Assembly (NCBI GenBank): GCA_004017535.1
Contig: SAJS01000011.1
Coordinates: forward strand, 1-64,000
Length of the DNA stretch: 64,000 nt
Direction of reading: 5' to 3'
From: Mesorhizobium sp.
GTDB lineage: Bacteria; Pseudomonadota; Alphaproteobacteria; Rhizobiales; Rhizobiaceae
Part shown: positions 8,320 to 17,510 of the stretch, piece by piece
How the letters are laid out: each line of letters begins with the position of its first letter
How positions within the stretch are numbered: position 1 is the stretch's first letter
Program-made: the position numbers and the translations under genes
The notes under the pieces: generated by a model
What the model saw: the letters and a program-made list of their open reading frames with translations, nothing else
The model's database searches: none
Told to the model about the DNA's origin: nothing

Positions 8320-8563
8320 GCAATGAGGGTGTCTGGCCTCGTTTTTCGTCCGAGGGCCTCGCGCCGCCACGGGATTGCTGTCGGCCGCATGCAGCCAGGA
8401 ACAGCCAGAAGGGGCACGCCGAATTGGCGGTCGCTGATCCAGGCGCGGCCGCCGGTGCGGTCCATCGCCTCGAGGAGAAGGAAGGAATGTCCGGCGGCTC
8501 GAAGCACCTTTGCCGCGGCAAGTCCCGCGGTACCGGCGCCACAGTCACGACATCAACATCCAT
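8320..8563 (-). pseudogene. Remnant of a flavin amine oxidase (N-terminal FAD-binding part)
   Basis: On the minus strand D-V-V-T-V is followed, after a -1 change, by A-G-L-A-A-A-K-V-L-R-A-A-G-H and L-L-L-E-A-M-D-R-T-G-G-R-A-W, a textbook Rossmann FAD-binding start of the amine oxidase family. Restoring one G at the G-A-G-T motif near 8540 joins the two pieces. Around 8390 the frame changes again: V-P-G-C is followed in the next frame by H-A-A-D-S-N-P-V, where such enzymes have W-L-H. Homology then ends, so more than 300 codons are missing. The rest of the gap 8229-8717 holds nothing else recognisable. Confidence 0.72.
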
Positions 8564-8717
8564 GAGGCAAGCCCGCCACACCTGATGTCCGATCGTAGGC
8601 AATTGCCCTTCTTTCGCCAGCGTCGGGTGCCACGTCTCCCGCGAGGGCGGTGACAACCCGGCATTTCGCTGGCAAATTCACAACCGGGACGTGATTCAGG
8701 CAATTCAGGAGAACAAG

Positions 8718-9515
8718 ATGGCATTTTTTGCCAAGGGAAGGATTTTCGCGGCGGCGGTGGTGGCGACGCTGGCACTGGCGGCGGGCGCCGAGGCGGCTCC
8801 AAGCTGTGGCAAGAACGGCGCCGGCTTTGACGCCTGGAAACAGGATTTTGCCGGCGAGGCCAGAGCCGAGGGTGTCGGCCAGAGGGGCCTGTCCGCGCTG
8901 GCGGGTGCCACCTACGCCACCAGGACGATCGCCGCCGACCGGGCGATCCACAAGGCGTTCAGCGGCTCGGTGGAAAACTTCATGCAGCGGCGCGGCGCAT
9001 CCGCGATCATCTCCCGAGGCCGTGCGCTGAAGAAAGCAAACGCGGCGATGTTCGCCAATATCGAGCGTACCTATGGCGTGCCGCCGGGCGTGCTGCTCGC
9101 CATCTGGGGTATGGAAACCGGTTTCGGCGCCTCGATGGGCAACCAGAACACGGTTTCGGCGATCGTGACGCTCGCCTATGACTGCCGCCGCCCGGATTAT
9201 TTCAGGCCGCATGCCATCGCCGCGCTGAAGCTGGTCGATCGTGGCGCGCTCAGCGCCTCCTCCGTCGGCGCCATGCATGGCGAGATCGGCCACACTCAGT
9301 TCCTACCTGGAAATGTGCTGAAATACGGCGTGGGCAGCGGAAACCTGCGCGACCGCAATACGGCGCTCGCCTCGACCGCCAACTTCCTCAAGGGCCATGG
9401 CTGGCGCGCCGGCGCGAGCTACGAGGCGAATATGGATGCGATCGCCGGCTGGAACTCGGCAAGCGTCTATCAGCAGGCCATCGCCCGCATCGCCGAGGCG
9501 ATCGACGCGGACTGA
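8718..9515 (+). CDS. Lytic murein transglycosylase (MltB-like)
   Basis: A 265-residue exported enzyme that cleaves the MurNAc-GlcNAc bond of peptidoglycan with 1,6-anhydro product formation. Signal peptide residues 1-26 (A-E-A/A). The catalytic glutamate is E133 in W-G-M-E-T-G-F-G-A-S-M-G, followed by the substrate-groove motif G-H-T-Q-F-L-P (about 200) and K-G-H-G-W. The start at MAFFAK has AGGAGAACAAG upstream and is preferred to a GTG nine codons earlier. It ends in a good terminator and lacks the C-terminal peptidoglycan-binding domain of longer homologues. Confidence 0.9.
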   Translation: MAFFAKGRIFAAAVVATLALAAGAEAAPSCGKNGAGFDAWKQDFAGEARAEGVGQRGLSALAGATYATRTIAADRAIHKAFSGSVENFMQRRGASAIISRGRALKKANAAMFANIERTYGVPPGVLLAIWGMETGFGASMGNQNTVSAIVTLAYDCRRPDYFRPHAIAALKLVDRGALSASSVGAMHGEIGHTQFLPGNVLKYGVGSGNLRDRNTALASTANFLKGHGWRAGASYEANMDAIAGWNSASVYQQAIARIAEAIDAD

Positions 9516-9536
9516 GCGGGCATTTCCATTTCAGCG

Positions 9537-9567
9537 AAGAGCCCGGCCATGCGCCGGGCTTTTGTTT
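9537..9567 (+). terminator. Terminator of the lytic transglycosylase gene
   Basis: Stem GCCCGGC / GCCGGGC with a short loop, followed by TTTTGTTT, lies 25 bases after the stop codon. Confidence 0.85.
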
Positions 9568-9626
9568 GCGGAGCACGCGTCGAACTGATCACGGGGAATG
9601 ACGATCAGTCCTGTTTCTCCTCACTC

Positions 9627-10076
9627 TCAATGATTCGCCCAGCCACTCAACGGGCATTTCTGGGAGATGGGAACCTGGAAGGAGCCGTCAATGCCGCTGC
9701 AGTTACGGAACCTGGACGACTGCGGCGGCAAGGAGTGGGTGACAGGTGGCCGCTTGGGCTTGCCCTTGATGTCCATCCAGATCTCGGTCGGCTGGCTGAG
9801 CTGAATTGCATTTACATCCGAGAAGCTGATGCGCCCGGTGCGCACGCCTTCGATAATGCGCTGGCAAAAGGTTGCCGGCACGCGGTCGAGCGATACACCC
9901 ATGAAAGAGGCGAGCTCGTGCTTGAAGGTGATGTCCCAAACGCGGGCCGAGGCTATGCATTTGGCCAGCTCCGTGTTTGCCGGGCTCGCGTCTGTGTGCT
10001 TTTTGGCCGCAACGGACACTTGGCATCCGATTGCGACCACAGTGGCGGTCAACAGTAACGAAATTCGATTTTTCAA
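9627..10076 (-). CDS. Hypothetical exported protein
   Basis: A 149-residue protein whose first 24 residues form a signal peptide (K-N-R then L-L-L-T-A-T-V-V-A-I). The mature part has A-K-C-I-A-S-A-R-V-W-D-I-T-F-K-H and three further Cys, so disulfides are likely. No family was recognised. The TTG at 10076 was chosen because GGGGG lies six bases upstream and the signal peptide then begins correctly. Another TTG at 10127 would add 17 residues before it. The gene looks less GC-rich than its neighbours. It is transcribed from the far side of the argG terminator. Confidence 0.55.
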   Translation of the reverse strand: MKNRISLLLTATVVAIGCQVSVAAKKHTDASPANTELAKCIASARVWDITFKHELASFMGVSLDRVPATFCQRIIEGVRTGRISFSDVNAIQLSQPTEIWMDIKGKPKRPPVTHSLPPQSSRFRNCSGIDGSFQVPISQKCPLSGWANH

Positions 10077-10170
10077 TCCAAACCCCCTGTCCCGCGAACA
10101 AAGTAGCCTACAGCGCGGGCAGGTCAACAGAATGCGGGTTGGGCCAAGTCTTTATATATTAGCGTACTGA

Positions 10171-10197
10171 AATAAAAACCCGGCATTTCCGCCGGGT
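10171..10197 (-). terminator. Terminator of argG
   Basis: On the minus strand the stem ACCCGGC / GCCGGGT is followed by TTTTATTT. It begins 30 bases past the argG stop. Confidence 0.88.
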
Positions 10198-10226
10198 CGT
10201 TTGATCGCAGCCGTATCGGCAAAATA

Positions 10227-11450
10227 TCAGTGCTTGCGATTGCGTGCCGCGAGCGTCCTGAGCCTCAGTCCATTGAGCCGGATAAAACCTTCGGCGTCCT
10301 TCTGGTCGTAGGCGCCGCGATCGTCCTCGAAGGTGACCAGCGCATCCGAGTAAAGCGTCTTCTTCGACTTGCGGCCGGTGACGATGACATTGCCCTTGTA
10401 GAGCTTCAGCCGCACCGTGCCTTCGACGTCCTCCTGGCTCTTGTCGATCATCGCCTGCAACATGACGCGCTCGGGCGAGTACCAGAAGCCATTGTAGATG
10501 AGCTCGGCATAGCGCGGCATGAACTCGTCCTTGAGATGGGCAGCGCCCCGGTCGAGGGTGATCGATTCGATCGCCCGGTGGGCAGCGATCAGGATGGTGC
10601 CGCCGGGGGTCTCGTAGACGCCGCGCGACTTCATGCCGACGAAACGGTTCTCGACGAGGTCGAGACGGCCGATGCCGTTGTCGCGGCCGAGGTCGTTCAG
10701 CGCCGCCAGCATGGTGGCCGGCGACAGCTTCTTGCCGTTGAGCGCGACCGGATCGCCCTTGAGGAATTCGATCTCGATCTCGGTGACGGCATCGGGCGCG
10801 TCCATCGGCGAGACGGTGCGCTGGTGGACGAATTCCGGCGGCTCGCTCCACGGATCTTCCAGCACCTTGCCCTCGGAGGAGGAATGCAAAAGGTTGGCGT
10901 CGACCGAGAAGGGGGCTTCACCGCGCTTGTCCTTCGGCACCGGGATCTGATGCTGTTCGGCGAAGTTCAGAAGGTCGGTGCGCGACTTGAACGACCATTC
11001 GCGCCACGGCGCGATGACCTTGATGTCCGGGTTCAGTGCAAAAGCCGACAATTCGAAGCGGACCTGATCGTTGCCCTTGCCGGTGGCGCCATGGGCAATC
11101 GCGTCGGCGCCGGTCTCCTGGGCGATCTCGACAAGATGCTTGGTGATCAGCGGCCGGGCGATCGAGGTGCCGAGCAGATAGGTGCCCTCATAGACGGCGT
11201 TAGCGCGGAACATCGGGAAGACGAAGTCGGCGACGAACTCCTCGCGCACGTCGACGATGCGGATATCCTTGATGCCCATCATCTCGGCCTTGCGGCGCGC
11301 CGGCTCCAGCTCGCCACCCTGGCCGAGATCGGCGGTGAAGGTGACGACTTCGGCGCCGAGCTCGGTCTGCAGCCATTTCAGGATGATGGAGGTGTCGAGG
11401 CCGCCGGAATAGGCGAGCACGACTTTCTTGACGTTTTTGAACTTGGACAT
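10227..11450 (-). CDS. argG: Argininosuccinate synthase
   Basis: A 407-residue enzyme joining citrulline and aspartate with ATP to give argininosuccinate, the penultimate step of arginine synthesis. The N-terminal ATP pyrophosphatase loop [12 protein letters not shown] is at about residues 11-22. [15 protein letters not shown] (about 115) and the S-P-M-D-A-P loop are family hallmarks, and the length is normal. The start is MSKFKN; a longer frame to 11492 adds residues with no family support. It is a single gene, divergent from the LysE gene. Confidence 0.97.
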   Translation of the reverse strand: MSKFKNVKKVVLAYSGGLDTSIILKWLQTELGAEVVTFTADLGQGGELEPARRKAEMMGIKDIRIVDVREEFVADFVFPMFRANAVYEGTYLLGTSIARPLITKHLVEIAQETGADAIAHGATGKGNDQVRFELSAFALNPDIKVIAPWREWSFKSRTDLLNFAEQHQIPVPKDKRGEAPFSVDANLLHSSSEGKVLEDPWSEPPEFVHQRTVSPMDAPDAVTEIEIEFLKGDPVALNGKKLSPATMLAALNDLGRDNGIGRLDLVENRFVGMKSRGVYETPGGTILIAAHRAIESITLDRGAAHLKDEFMPRYAELIYNGFWYSPERVMLQAMIDKSQEDVEGTVRLKLYKGNVIVTGRKSKKTLYSDALVTFEDDRGAYDQKDAEGFIRLNGLRLRTLAARNRKH

Positions 11451-11638
11451 TTTGGCGGTTCCGCGGGAAAAAGGTTCGGGGGCGAGTATCACGCCGTTTC
11501 CGGGCGGCGCAAGAGACGAAGGCGCGCCGGGCTATGGCACAGGCTGGGCCAGATGTTTGCCAGGACAGACGCTGGCGCGGCAGAAAGCGCCGCGTTATAG
11601 GGCTGGGCTATAGACCCAAGGCGACCTCAAGGCGACCA

Positions 11639-12280
11639 ATGTCCTTCATTCCCGACACTTCGACGCTCATCCAGTTCGCCATCGCCACAATCATCCTGGC
11701 GATCACGCCGGGGCCGGACATGACGCTGTTCGTCTCTCGCACGCTGAGCCAGGGCCGCGCCACCGGCTTCGCCTCGATGGCCGGCGCGCTCACCGGCACG
11801 CTGATCCACACCACGCTGGTGGTGGTCGGCATCTCGGCGCTGATCGTCGCTTCGCCGATGGCCTTCTTCGTGCTCAAGATCTTCGGCGCCGGCTATCTGG
11901 TGTTTCTGGCCTGGCAGGCGGTGACGAAGGGCTCGGCCTTCTCGCCGGAGAAGCGGACGGGACCGCGGGTTTCGCTGTTCCGCAGCTGGGCGGGCGGGCT
12001 CGGCGTCAACCTGCTCAACCCGAAGATCATCCTGTTCTTCATGACCTTCCTGCCGCAATTCGTGTCCGCGCATGATCCGAACGCGTCCGGAAAGCTGTTC
12101 TTCCTCGGCGTGATGTTCATCGCGCTGTCGATCCCGGTGACGGCGCCAATGGTGCTGGCGGCGGAAAAATTCTCGGCGGCGATGAAGGCCAGCCCGCGTG
12201 TCACCCGCGTCGTCGATTATCTGTTTGGCGGCGTGTTCTCGGCCTTCGCGCTCAAGATCCTGACCGCGCAGGCGAAGTAG
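11639..12280 (+). CDS. LysE/RhtB family amino acid exporter
   Basis: A 213-residue inner-membrane protein with about six helices. The family signature A-I-T-P-G-P-D-M-T-L-F-V is at residues ~18-29, followed by G-x-x-x-G helices, and L-N-P-K-I-I-L-F-F occurs mid-protein. Members export amino acids or homoserine/threonine; the substrate cannot be told from sequence. The start at MSFIPD follows AAGGCGACCA, and the 35 in-frame residues before it look non-coding. Confidence 0.9.
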   Translation: MSFIPDTSTLIQFAIATIILAITPGPDMTLFVSRTLSQGRATGFASMAGALTGTLIHTTLVVVGISALIVASPMAFFVLKIFGAGYLVFLAWQAVTKGSAFSPEKRTGPRVSLFRSWAGGLGVNLLNPKIILFFMTFLPQFVSAHDPNASGKLFFLGVMFIALSIPVTAPMVLAAEKFSAAMKASPRVTRVVDYLFGGVFSAFALKILTAQAK

Positions 12281-12303
12281 ACGTTCGCGCTTGCAGGCGC
12301 GGA

Positions 12304-12771
12304 TCAAGCTTCCGGATCCGGCAACGGTTCGCGGCGCCAGCTTCCGGCCCAGCGGCCGGACGAGAGCCAATAGAAGATGCCGCCGACCATGCCGCAGCCG
12401 ATCACGGCCAAGCGGACATTGGTCGCGGTGACATCGAAATCGGCGTCGCCCACATTATGCACGAAGCCGAGGAAGACGATGGCGACGACCGCGCCGCCCA
12501 GCGCGTAGAACAGCCAGTCGCGCCGGCCAAGCACCTCGGCCGCCAAGATCACGACGGCCGCCGGCATGAAGGCGAAATAGGCGACGAACAGCGCCAGGAA
12601 CGGGACCGAAAAATAGAGCGCCGGCGCGATCGTCGGGTGGCCTGGCTCCAGCGGATAGCCGAAATTGCCGAGGAAAAGCGCGTTGAGAAAGGCGCTCGCC
12701 GCCAGCGAGCCGACAATATAGCCGATCAGGATGACGGCGAAGCGGACGAGATAGGCGATGATACGCCTCAC
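12304..12771 (-). CDS. Four-helix inner-membrane protein of unknown function
   Basis: A 155-residue protein with four hydrophobic helices (about 6-28, 45-70, 80-102 and 115-135) and a short charged C-terminus. Its GTG start overlaps the rlmN stop in a GTGA arrangement, so the two are translationally coupled and in one transcript. No family was identified with certainty. Confidence 0.75.
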   Translation of the reverse strand: MRRIIAYLVRFAVILIGYIVGSLAASAFLNALFLGNFGYPLEPGHPTIAPALYFSVPFLALFVAYFAFMPAAVVILAAEVLGRRDWLFYALGGAVVAIVFLGFVHNVGDADFDVTATNVRLAVIGCGMVGGIFYWLSSGRWAGSWRREPLPDPEA

Positions 12772-14000
12772 GCCTCGCCGTGTCCCGCGATCATCATGGC
12801 TTCGAGCGCCAGCCGGTCCACTTTCCGCATCCGCTCCGATTCCGACTTGAGCTGGCCGCAGGCGGCGAGGATGTCGCGGCCGCGCGGCGTGCGGATCGGC
12901 GAGGCGTAGCCGGCATTGTTTATGTAGTCGGCAAACTTCTCGATCGTCTCCCAGTTCGAGCACTGGTAGTTGGTGCCGGGCCAGGGGTTGAACGGGATCA
13001 GGTTGATCTTGGCCGGAATGCCCTTCAAGAGCTTCACCAGCGCCTTGGCGTCGTCGAGGGAATCGTTGACGTCCTTCAGCATCACATATTCGAAGGTGAT
13101 GCGCTTGGCGTTGGAGAGGCCGGGATAGGCCTTGCATGCGGCGATCAGCTCCTTCAGCGGGAACTTCTTGTTGATCGGCACCAGAAGGTCGCGCAGGTCG
13201 TCATTGGTGGCGTGCAGCGAGATCGCCAGCATGACGCCGATCTCCTCGCCGGTGCGGGCGATCTCGGGCACGACGCCGGAGGTCGACAGCGTGATGCGGC
13301 GCTTAGACAGGGACAGGCCGTCGCCGTCGGAGGCGATCAGCAGCGCTTTCTTCACCGCCTCGAAATTGTAGAGCGGCTCGCCCATGCCCATCATGACGAT
13401 GTTGGACACCCTGCGGCCTTCGGCCGGGACGATGGCGCCGTCCGGCGTGTCGCGGTCGGGGAAATCGCCGAGGCGGTCGCGCGCGGTGAGCAGCTGCGCC
13501 AGGATCTCTTCCGTCGTCAGGTTGCGCACCAGCTTCTGCGTGCCGGTGTGGCAGAAGGAACAGGTCAGCGTGCAGCCGACCTGCGAGGAGATGCAGAGCG
13601 TGCCGCGGCCTTCCTCGGGGATATAAACGGTCTCGATCTCGACGGGACGGCCGGCGCCGCGCGGCGGAAAGCGGAACAGCCATTTGCGCGTGCCGTCGGA
13701 AGAAATCTGCTCCTCGACGATTTCCGGCCGCGCGACGGTGAAATGCTGGTCGAGCGCGGCGCGCAATTCCTTGGAGATGTTGAACATATGCGCGAAGTCG
13801 GAGACCCCGCGCACATACATCCAGTGCCAGAGCTGCTGGGCGCGCATTTTCGCCTGGCGCTCCGGCACGATGCCGGCGCCGACAAGGGCCTCGCCGAGCT
13901 CGGCGCGGGTCAGGCCGATCAGCGACGGCTTTTCGGTGGGTGCTGCGCGGCGCAAGACGTCACGGGCGCCTTCGGCAGTAAGATCAAGCGAAACGGTCAT
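12768..14000 (-). CDS. rlmN: Dual-specificity 23S rRNA/tRNA adenine-C2 methyltransferase
   Basis: A 410-residue radical SAM enzyme that methylates A2503 of 23S rRNA and A37 of some tRNAs. The iron-sulfur cluster motif C-T-L-T-C-S-F-C (CxxxCxxC) is near residue 140. [10 protein letters not shown] and T-L-S-T-S-G-V-V-P follow in the usual order, and the A-C-G-Q-L motif near the C-terminus carries the methyl-carrier cysteine. The length is typical of the alphaproteobacterial form. It is coupled to the small membrane protein downstream. Confidence 0.96.
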   Translation of the reverse strand: MTVSLDLTAEGARDVLRRAAPTEKPSLIGLTRAELGEALVGAGIVPERQAKMRAQQLWHWMYVRGVSDFAHMFNISKELRAALDQHFTVARPEIVEEQISSDGTRKWLFRFPPRGAGRPVEIETVYIPEEGRGTLCISSQVGCTLTCSFCHTGTQKLVRNLTTEEILAQLLTARDRLGDFPDRDTPDGAIVPAEGRRVSNIVMMGMGEPLYNFEAVKKALLIASDGDGLSLSKRRITLSTSGVVPEIARTGEEIGVMLAISLHATNDDLRDLLVPINKKFPLKELIAACKAYPGLSNAKRITFEYVMLKDVNDSLDDAKALVKLLKGIPAKINLIPFNPWPGTNYQCSNWETIEKFADYINNAGYASPIRTPRGRDILAACGQLKSESERMRKVDRLALEAMMIAGHGEA

Positions 14001-14102
14001 GTTGGCGCCAATATAAGCGATTTGCGGCCGATTTCAGCATCGGCCGGACTGGAAGCGCGGCGCATAGCACAGGTTGACGGCGGAGTCATGCGGCTGCCTA
14101 TC

Positions 14103-14190
14103 CCTGCTCCCCTTGGGGGAAGGTGGCCTCGCAAAGCGAGGTTGGATGAGGGGTGTTCCAGGGAAAGCCGGCGTCTCACTCCGCTGCGGG
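14103..14190. repeat. Half copy of the paired palindromic repeat (family A)
   Basis: CTCCCCTTGGGGGAAGGTGG, the hairpin CCTCGCAAAGCGAGG and GGATGAGGGGTGTTCCAG match the left arm of the full copies at 25586-25769 and 34571-34745. It lies in the 308-base gap upstream of the Met-rich protein gene. Confidence 0.7.
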
Positions 14191-14308
14191 GGCGCGATGC
14201 GGCCGGCTGCCGTCATGGGATCACATATTCGTGTTGGCGTAACCATTCGAAACGCATCCGCGAACCGGAAGAGGGCGACCATGCCCTTCAACAATGGGAG
14301 TTGTTCAG

Positions 14309-14608
14309 ATGCACTCGATCAAGTTCGCACTCATTGCCGGCCTCGCCGGTGTTTGCGCCTCGCAGGCCTTCGCCGAAGACACGATGGGCGCCATGACAAT
14401 GATGAAGGGCGGCCAGGTGACCGCCATCATGCCTGACGGTCACATGGGCACCATGATGCCGGACGCCAAGATGAGCGCCGACATGATGAAGATGGCCAAG
14501 CCGATCAAGCATTGCATGATGATGATCACCGACGCCAAGGGCAAAGCCTACATGATCGATACGTCGACCAAGAAGGCCCAGGCCGAGTGCGAAAAAATGG
14601 CGATGTGA
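14309..14608 (+). CDS. Methionine-rich exported small protein
   Basis: A 99-residue protein with a clear signal peptide (residues 1-23, ending A-F-A). The mature ~76 residues contain about 18 Met, many in pairs or triplets (T-M-M-K, G-T-M-M, C-M-M-M), several His and Asp, and two Cys. Such Met clusters bind Cu(I) in periplasmic copper proteins, so metal binding is a reasonable inference, but no known family was recognised. The start at MHSIKF has GGGAG eight bases ahead. Not clearly in an operon. Confidence 0.72.
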   Translation: MHSIKFALIAGLAGVCASQAFAEDTMGAMTMMKGGQVTAIMPDGHMGTMMPDAKMSADMMKMAKPIKHCMMMITDAKGKAYMIDTSTKKAQAECEKMAM

Positions 14609-14635
14609 CTTCGCCGACCCCGCGTGCCGACCTGT

Positions 14636-14660
14636 CCCGCCGGCCGGTACGCCGGCGGGT
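14636..14660 (+). terminator. Terminator-like hairpin after the Met-rich protein gene
   Basis: Perfect 9-bp arms CCCGCCGGC / GCCGGCGGG lie 28 bases after the stop, but only TTAT follows, so termination may be weak. Confidence 0.45.
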
Positions 14661-14788
14661 TATCCGCCATCCGATCACATCTCCTTGAGCGCCGTTCTTA
14701 AACGTGACTGGCATAGCGCCGGCTCGGCCTCGCGGGTTGATCGGTTCCGTCATTGTGCTAGGCCGGGCCTACCATCAAGAGGCTCGTC

Positions 14789-16135
14789 ATGGCCGGCATA
14801 TCGCGAAAGTACCCGATGCTGCGGCGTTCCCACGCCATGTGGGTGTCGCGCCGCGTCTGGCAGCCGCGCCTGGTCTTCTGGGCCGGCGCAATCTCGATCG
14901 GGCTGATCAGCGTCCTGTTCGCCCTGCTCGCCGACCGCGCGCAGGCTCTGTTCCATGTCATGACCGGCAATGAGGGCGGCTGGCGCTTCTATCTGCCCCT
15001 GGTCGTGACGCCGGTGGGCTTCGTCCTTTGCGGCTGGCTGGCGCATTCCTTCTTTCCGGGATCGCAAGGCAGCGGCATTCCCCAGGCGATCGCGGCGCGG
15101 CATCTGCGCGACGAGGACGATCGCAGCCGCATCCTGTCGCTCAGGCTGGTGGTGGGCAAGATCGCGCTCACCATCGTCGGCCTCGCATGCGGCGCTTCGA
15201 TCGGCCGCGAAGGTCCGACGGTGCAGGTCGGCGCTTCCGTGATGCTGCAGGCGGCGCGCTGGGGCGGCATGGCGCAGGCGCGCGGGTTGATCCTGGCCGG
15301 CTCCGCCGCCGGCATCGCCGCCGCCTTCAACACGCCGCTTGCCGGCATCGTCTTCGCCATCGAGGAAATGGGCCGCGCCTATGAGGCGCGCACCAACGGG
15401 CTGGTGCTGACGGCGGTGATCCTGGCCGGCCTCGCCTCGCTCGGGCTGCTCGGCAACTACACCTATTTCGGCGTCGCCAAGGATATGGTGGCGTTTGCCA
15501 GCGACTGGCCGCTGGTGCTCGCCTGCGGCATCGTCGGCGGCGGTGTCGGCGCGCTGTTCTCGCTTTTGGCGCTGAAAGTCATGCGCCGCATCCGGCGCTG
15601 GAACGCGCTGCAGCCGCTGCCGCGCGCGCTGGTCGTGGCGGCTGTCTGCGGGCTCGCGGTGGCCGTGATCGGCGTTGCGTCCGGCGGGCTGACCTTCGGC
15701 ACCGGCTATGCGCAAGCGCGCGGCGCGATCGAAGGCACGCCGCTGCCGGCCTTCTTCTTCGTCGAGAAATTCGCTGCCGGCCTCTTGTCGATGGTGTCGG
15801 GTATTCCCGGCGGCCTCTTTGCGCCGTCGCTGGCGGTGGGCGCGGGGCTGGGCAGCACGCTCGGCCTGGTCTTCGGCGCCGCTACCGGAACCGCGGCGCT
15901 GCTTGGCATGGCCGGCTATTTCGCCGGCGTCGTGCAGGCGCCGATGACGGCCTTCGTCATCATCCTCGAAATGACCGGCAACCACGACAATGTCATCGCT
16001 TTGATGTGCGCGGCAATGCTGGGTTATGGCACGGCGAGGCTGATCTCCAACGAGCCTCTCTATCACGCGCTGTCGCGCGTCTTCATCGCCGAGGCGATCC
16101 GGCGGCGCAGGGCTGAGGTCCCCGCACAGGGCTGA
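14789..16135 (+). CDS. Voltage-gated ClC-type chloride channel or antiporter
   Basis: A 448-residue polytopic membrane protein of the ClC family. The three selectivity segments are present: G-S-G-I-P-Q (about 91), G-R-E-G-P-T-V-Q (about 141) and G-I-P-G-G-L-F-A-P (about 335). The glutamate of G-R-E-G-P is the gating residue, which is compatible with either H+/Cl- exchange or a channel. No CBS domains are present. It is convergent with the IalB-like gene. Confidence 0.93.
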   Translation: MAGISRKYPMLRRSHAMWVSRRVWQPRLVFWAGAISIGLISVLFALLADRAQALFHVMTGNEGGWRFYLPLVVTPVGFVLCGWLAHSFFPGSQGSGIPQAIAARHLRDEDDRSRILSLRLVVGKIALTIVGLACGASIGREGPTVQVGASVMLQAARWGGMAQARGLILAGSAAGIAAAFNTPLAGIVFAIEEMGRAYEARTNGLVLTAVILAGLASLGLLGNYTYFGVAKDMVAFASDWPLVLACGIVGGGVGALFSLLALKVMRRIRRWNALQPLPRALVVAAVCGLAVAVIGVASGGLTFGTGYAQARGAIEGTPLPAFFFVEKFAAGLLSMVSGIPGGLFAPSLAVGAGLGSTLGLVFGAATGTAALLGMAGYFAGVVQAPMTAFVIILEMTGNHDNVIALMCAAMLGYGTARLISNEPLYHALSRVFIAEAIRRRRAEVPAQG

Positions 16136-16140
16136 GCACG

Positions 16141-16171
16141 CAAACAAAAGGCCGGACTCGATGTCCGGCCT
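16141..16171 (-). terminator. Terminator of the IalB-like gene
   Basis: Stem AGGCCGGAC / GTCCGGCCT with a TCGAT loop. On the minus strand it is followed by TTTTGTTTG. The plus-strand side has no T run. Confidence 0.8.
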
Positions 16172-16198
16172 CGCCCCAAAGCGAAATGTCGTTTCGGC

Positions 16199-16705
16199 CT
16201 ATTTGCACTTGGCGATGGACGCCAGCGCGGCCGATATGCCCTTCAGCGAGAAGACGTAGGAGGTGGGGTTGCCGCGGCCGGACTTCGCCTGCACCTTCAT
16301 GTCGGTGCCGGTCTTCATGGCGGCGATCAGCACCGGCTCCTCGGCGGCGTTCTCGACCCAGGCCGACTTGCCACGGGTGAACATCGAGAAGGTCTTCTTG
16401 TCGATGGTGACGGTGGCCTTCGAGCCTTCCTGGAAGTTGTAGCCGGCGATGAACTGCGGCTCGTAGGAAACCTGCTGTCCGGGACGCTGGCTGACGAAGA
16501 AGAACATGTCGCCATGGTCGAGCGACGGCGGCTGCTTGTCCGTCGGCACGGTCAGCACATAGCAGACCTTGCCGGCCTGCGACTGATAGCTGTAGGTGCC
16601 CCAGGCATTGTGCTGGCCGATCTTGGTCGCCTGCTGCGCCAGCGCCGGCGCCGCGAAGGCGGCCGCCAGGACCAGGCTGGAAACTATAGCAATCAATCCG
16701 CGCAT
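16199..16705 (-). CDS. Invasion-associated locus B (IalB) family periplasmic protein
   Basis: A 168-residue exported protein with a signal peptide (residues 1-23, A-L-A/Q). The family pattern is visible: W-G-T-Y-S-Y with K-V-C-Y-V, then F-F-V-S-Q-R-P and a C-terminal S-L-K-G-I-S-A-A-L-A. Named after a Bartonella invasion factor, the family is widespread in non-pathogenic Rhizobiales, so no virulence role is implied. It is followed by its own terminator. Confidence 0.88.
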   Translation of the reverse strand: MRGLIAIVSSLVLAAAFAAPALAQQATKIGQHNAWGTYSYQSQAGKVCYVLTVPTDKQPPSLDHGDMFFFVSQRPGQQVSYEPQFIAGYNFQEGSKATVTIDKKTFSMFTRGKSAWVENAAEEPVLIAAMKTGTDMKVQAKSGRGNPTSYVFSLKGISAALASIAKCK

Positions 16706-16893
16706 CGTTCTTCCCGTATTCCAAGTGGTGCGGAGGCAGGCCGCGTTGCGTCCTGCCGTCGCTTCATTTTGATTTAATCAGGGTTACCAAACGGTGAATC
16801 GTCCTCGAGAAAAAGGAACTCACCCCAGGAAACCGCCCACCCAAGGCACATCACGCCGAAGGGTTCGAGCGACGTGCTTTGGGTCTCTTTTCT

Positions 16894-16942
16894 TGCGCAT
16901 GTCGTTATCCCAAAACCGCTACGCAGTTTTGGGCGACATGCA
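16894..16942. repeat. Palindromic intergenic repeat (GCATGTCG type)
   Basis: Terminal inverted repeats GCATGTCG and CGACATGC enclose CCCAAAACCG and CAGTTTTGGG, forming an almost complete hairpin. It lies in the 360-base gap 16706-17061, which otherwise shows only AT-richer leader sequence upstream of the IalB-like gene. Confidence 0.65.
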
Positions 16943-17061
16943 GTCGCGCCGCCACCGTTGAAAGCGGCCGGCGCGACGTCCCGGCGCGGAGTTGGATGCC
17001 ACGAAAACGGCAAGAGTTTGTCTTTTCGCGCGCGCTGATTTGCGGGCTGAGAAAGCCGCCG

Positions 17062-17424
17062 TCAGCCCTTGTCGGCCAGCGCGTCCCTGGCGGCCTGCCT
17101 GTGGGCAGGCGTTATATGGGCGCTGACGGCGGTGATGGCGGCGGTCAGCACCGCAAGGTCGTCGGTGTAGCCGAGGCCGACGACGAAATCGGGAATGAAA
17201 TCGAACGGCAGGACGAAATAGCCAAGCGCGCCAAGCAGCGTGGCCTTGGCGCGCAGCGGCGTGTCCTTGTCCATGGCGCAGTAATAGGCGGCGACGACTT
17301 CGTCCATGAACGGAATCTGCCGCGCCGCCTGCTTGGCGGTGCGCCAGAATTTGTCACGGATCTCGCCTTCGCCGGCAAGCTTGTCGCCGAAGCCGAAGAA
17401 ATCGAAACCGGAAGCTTGCGTCAT
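17062..17424 (-). CDS. YkvA family (DUF1232) protein
   Basis: A 120-residue protein with the DUF1232 core: A-K-A-T-L-L-G-A-L-G-Y-F-V-L-P-F-D-F-I-P-D (about 63-83), with the family's hydrophobic helix plus I-P-D motif, then G-Y-T-D-D-L-A-V-L. Probably membrane-associated; function unknown. The start at MTQASG has AGGAGCGATTG in front and was preferred to the longer frame. Confidence 0.85.
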   Translation of the reverse strand: MTQASGFDFFGFGDKLAGEGEIRDKFWRTAKQAARQIPFMDEVVAAYYCAMDKDTPLRAKATLLGALGYFVLPFDFIPDFVVGLGYTDDLAVLTAAITAVSAHITPAHRQAARDALADKG

Positions 17425-17510
17425 CAATCGCTCCTTGGCGGCCGCGCGCAACCCATGCGTACCGACCCGCCGCGAAAGATGTGGTGAAAGCGGGGGGCTG
17501 CTGCAAGAGT

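Noticed and set aside
12780-14396. A 538-codon plus-strand frame over rlmN
   Set aside because: Antisense of rlmN; no motif, and it runs into repeat and signal-peptide sequence of the Met-rich gene in another frame.
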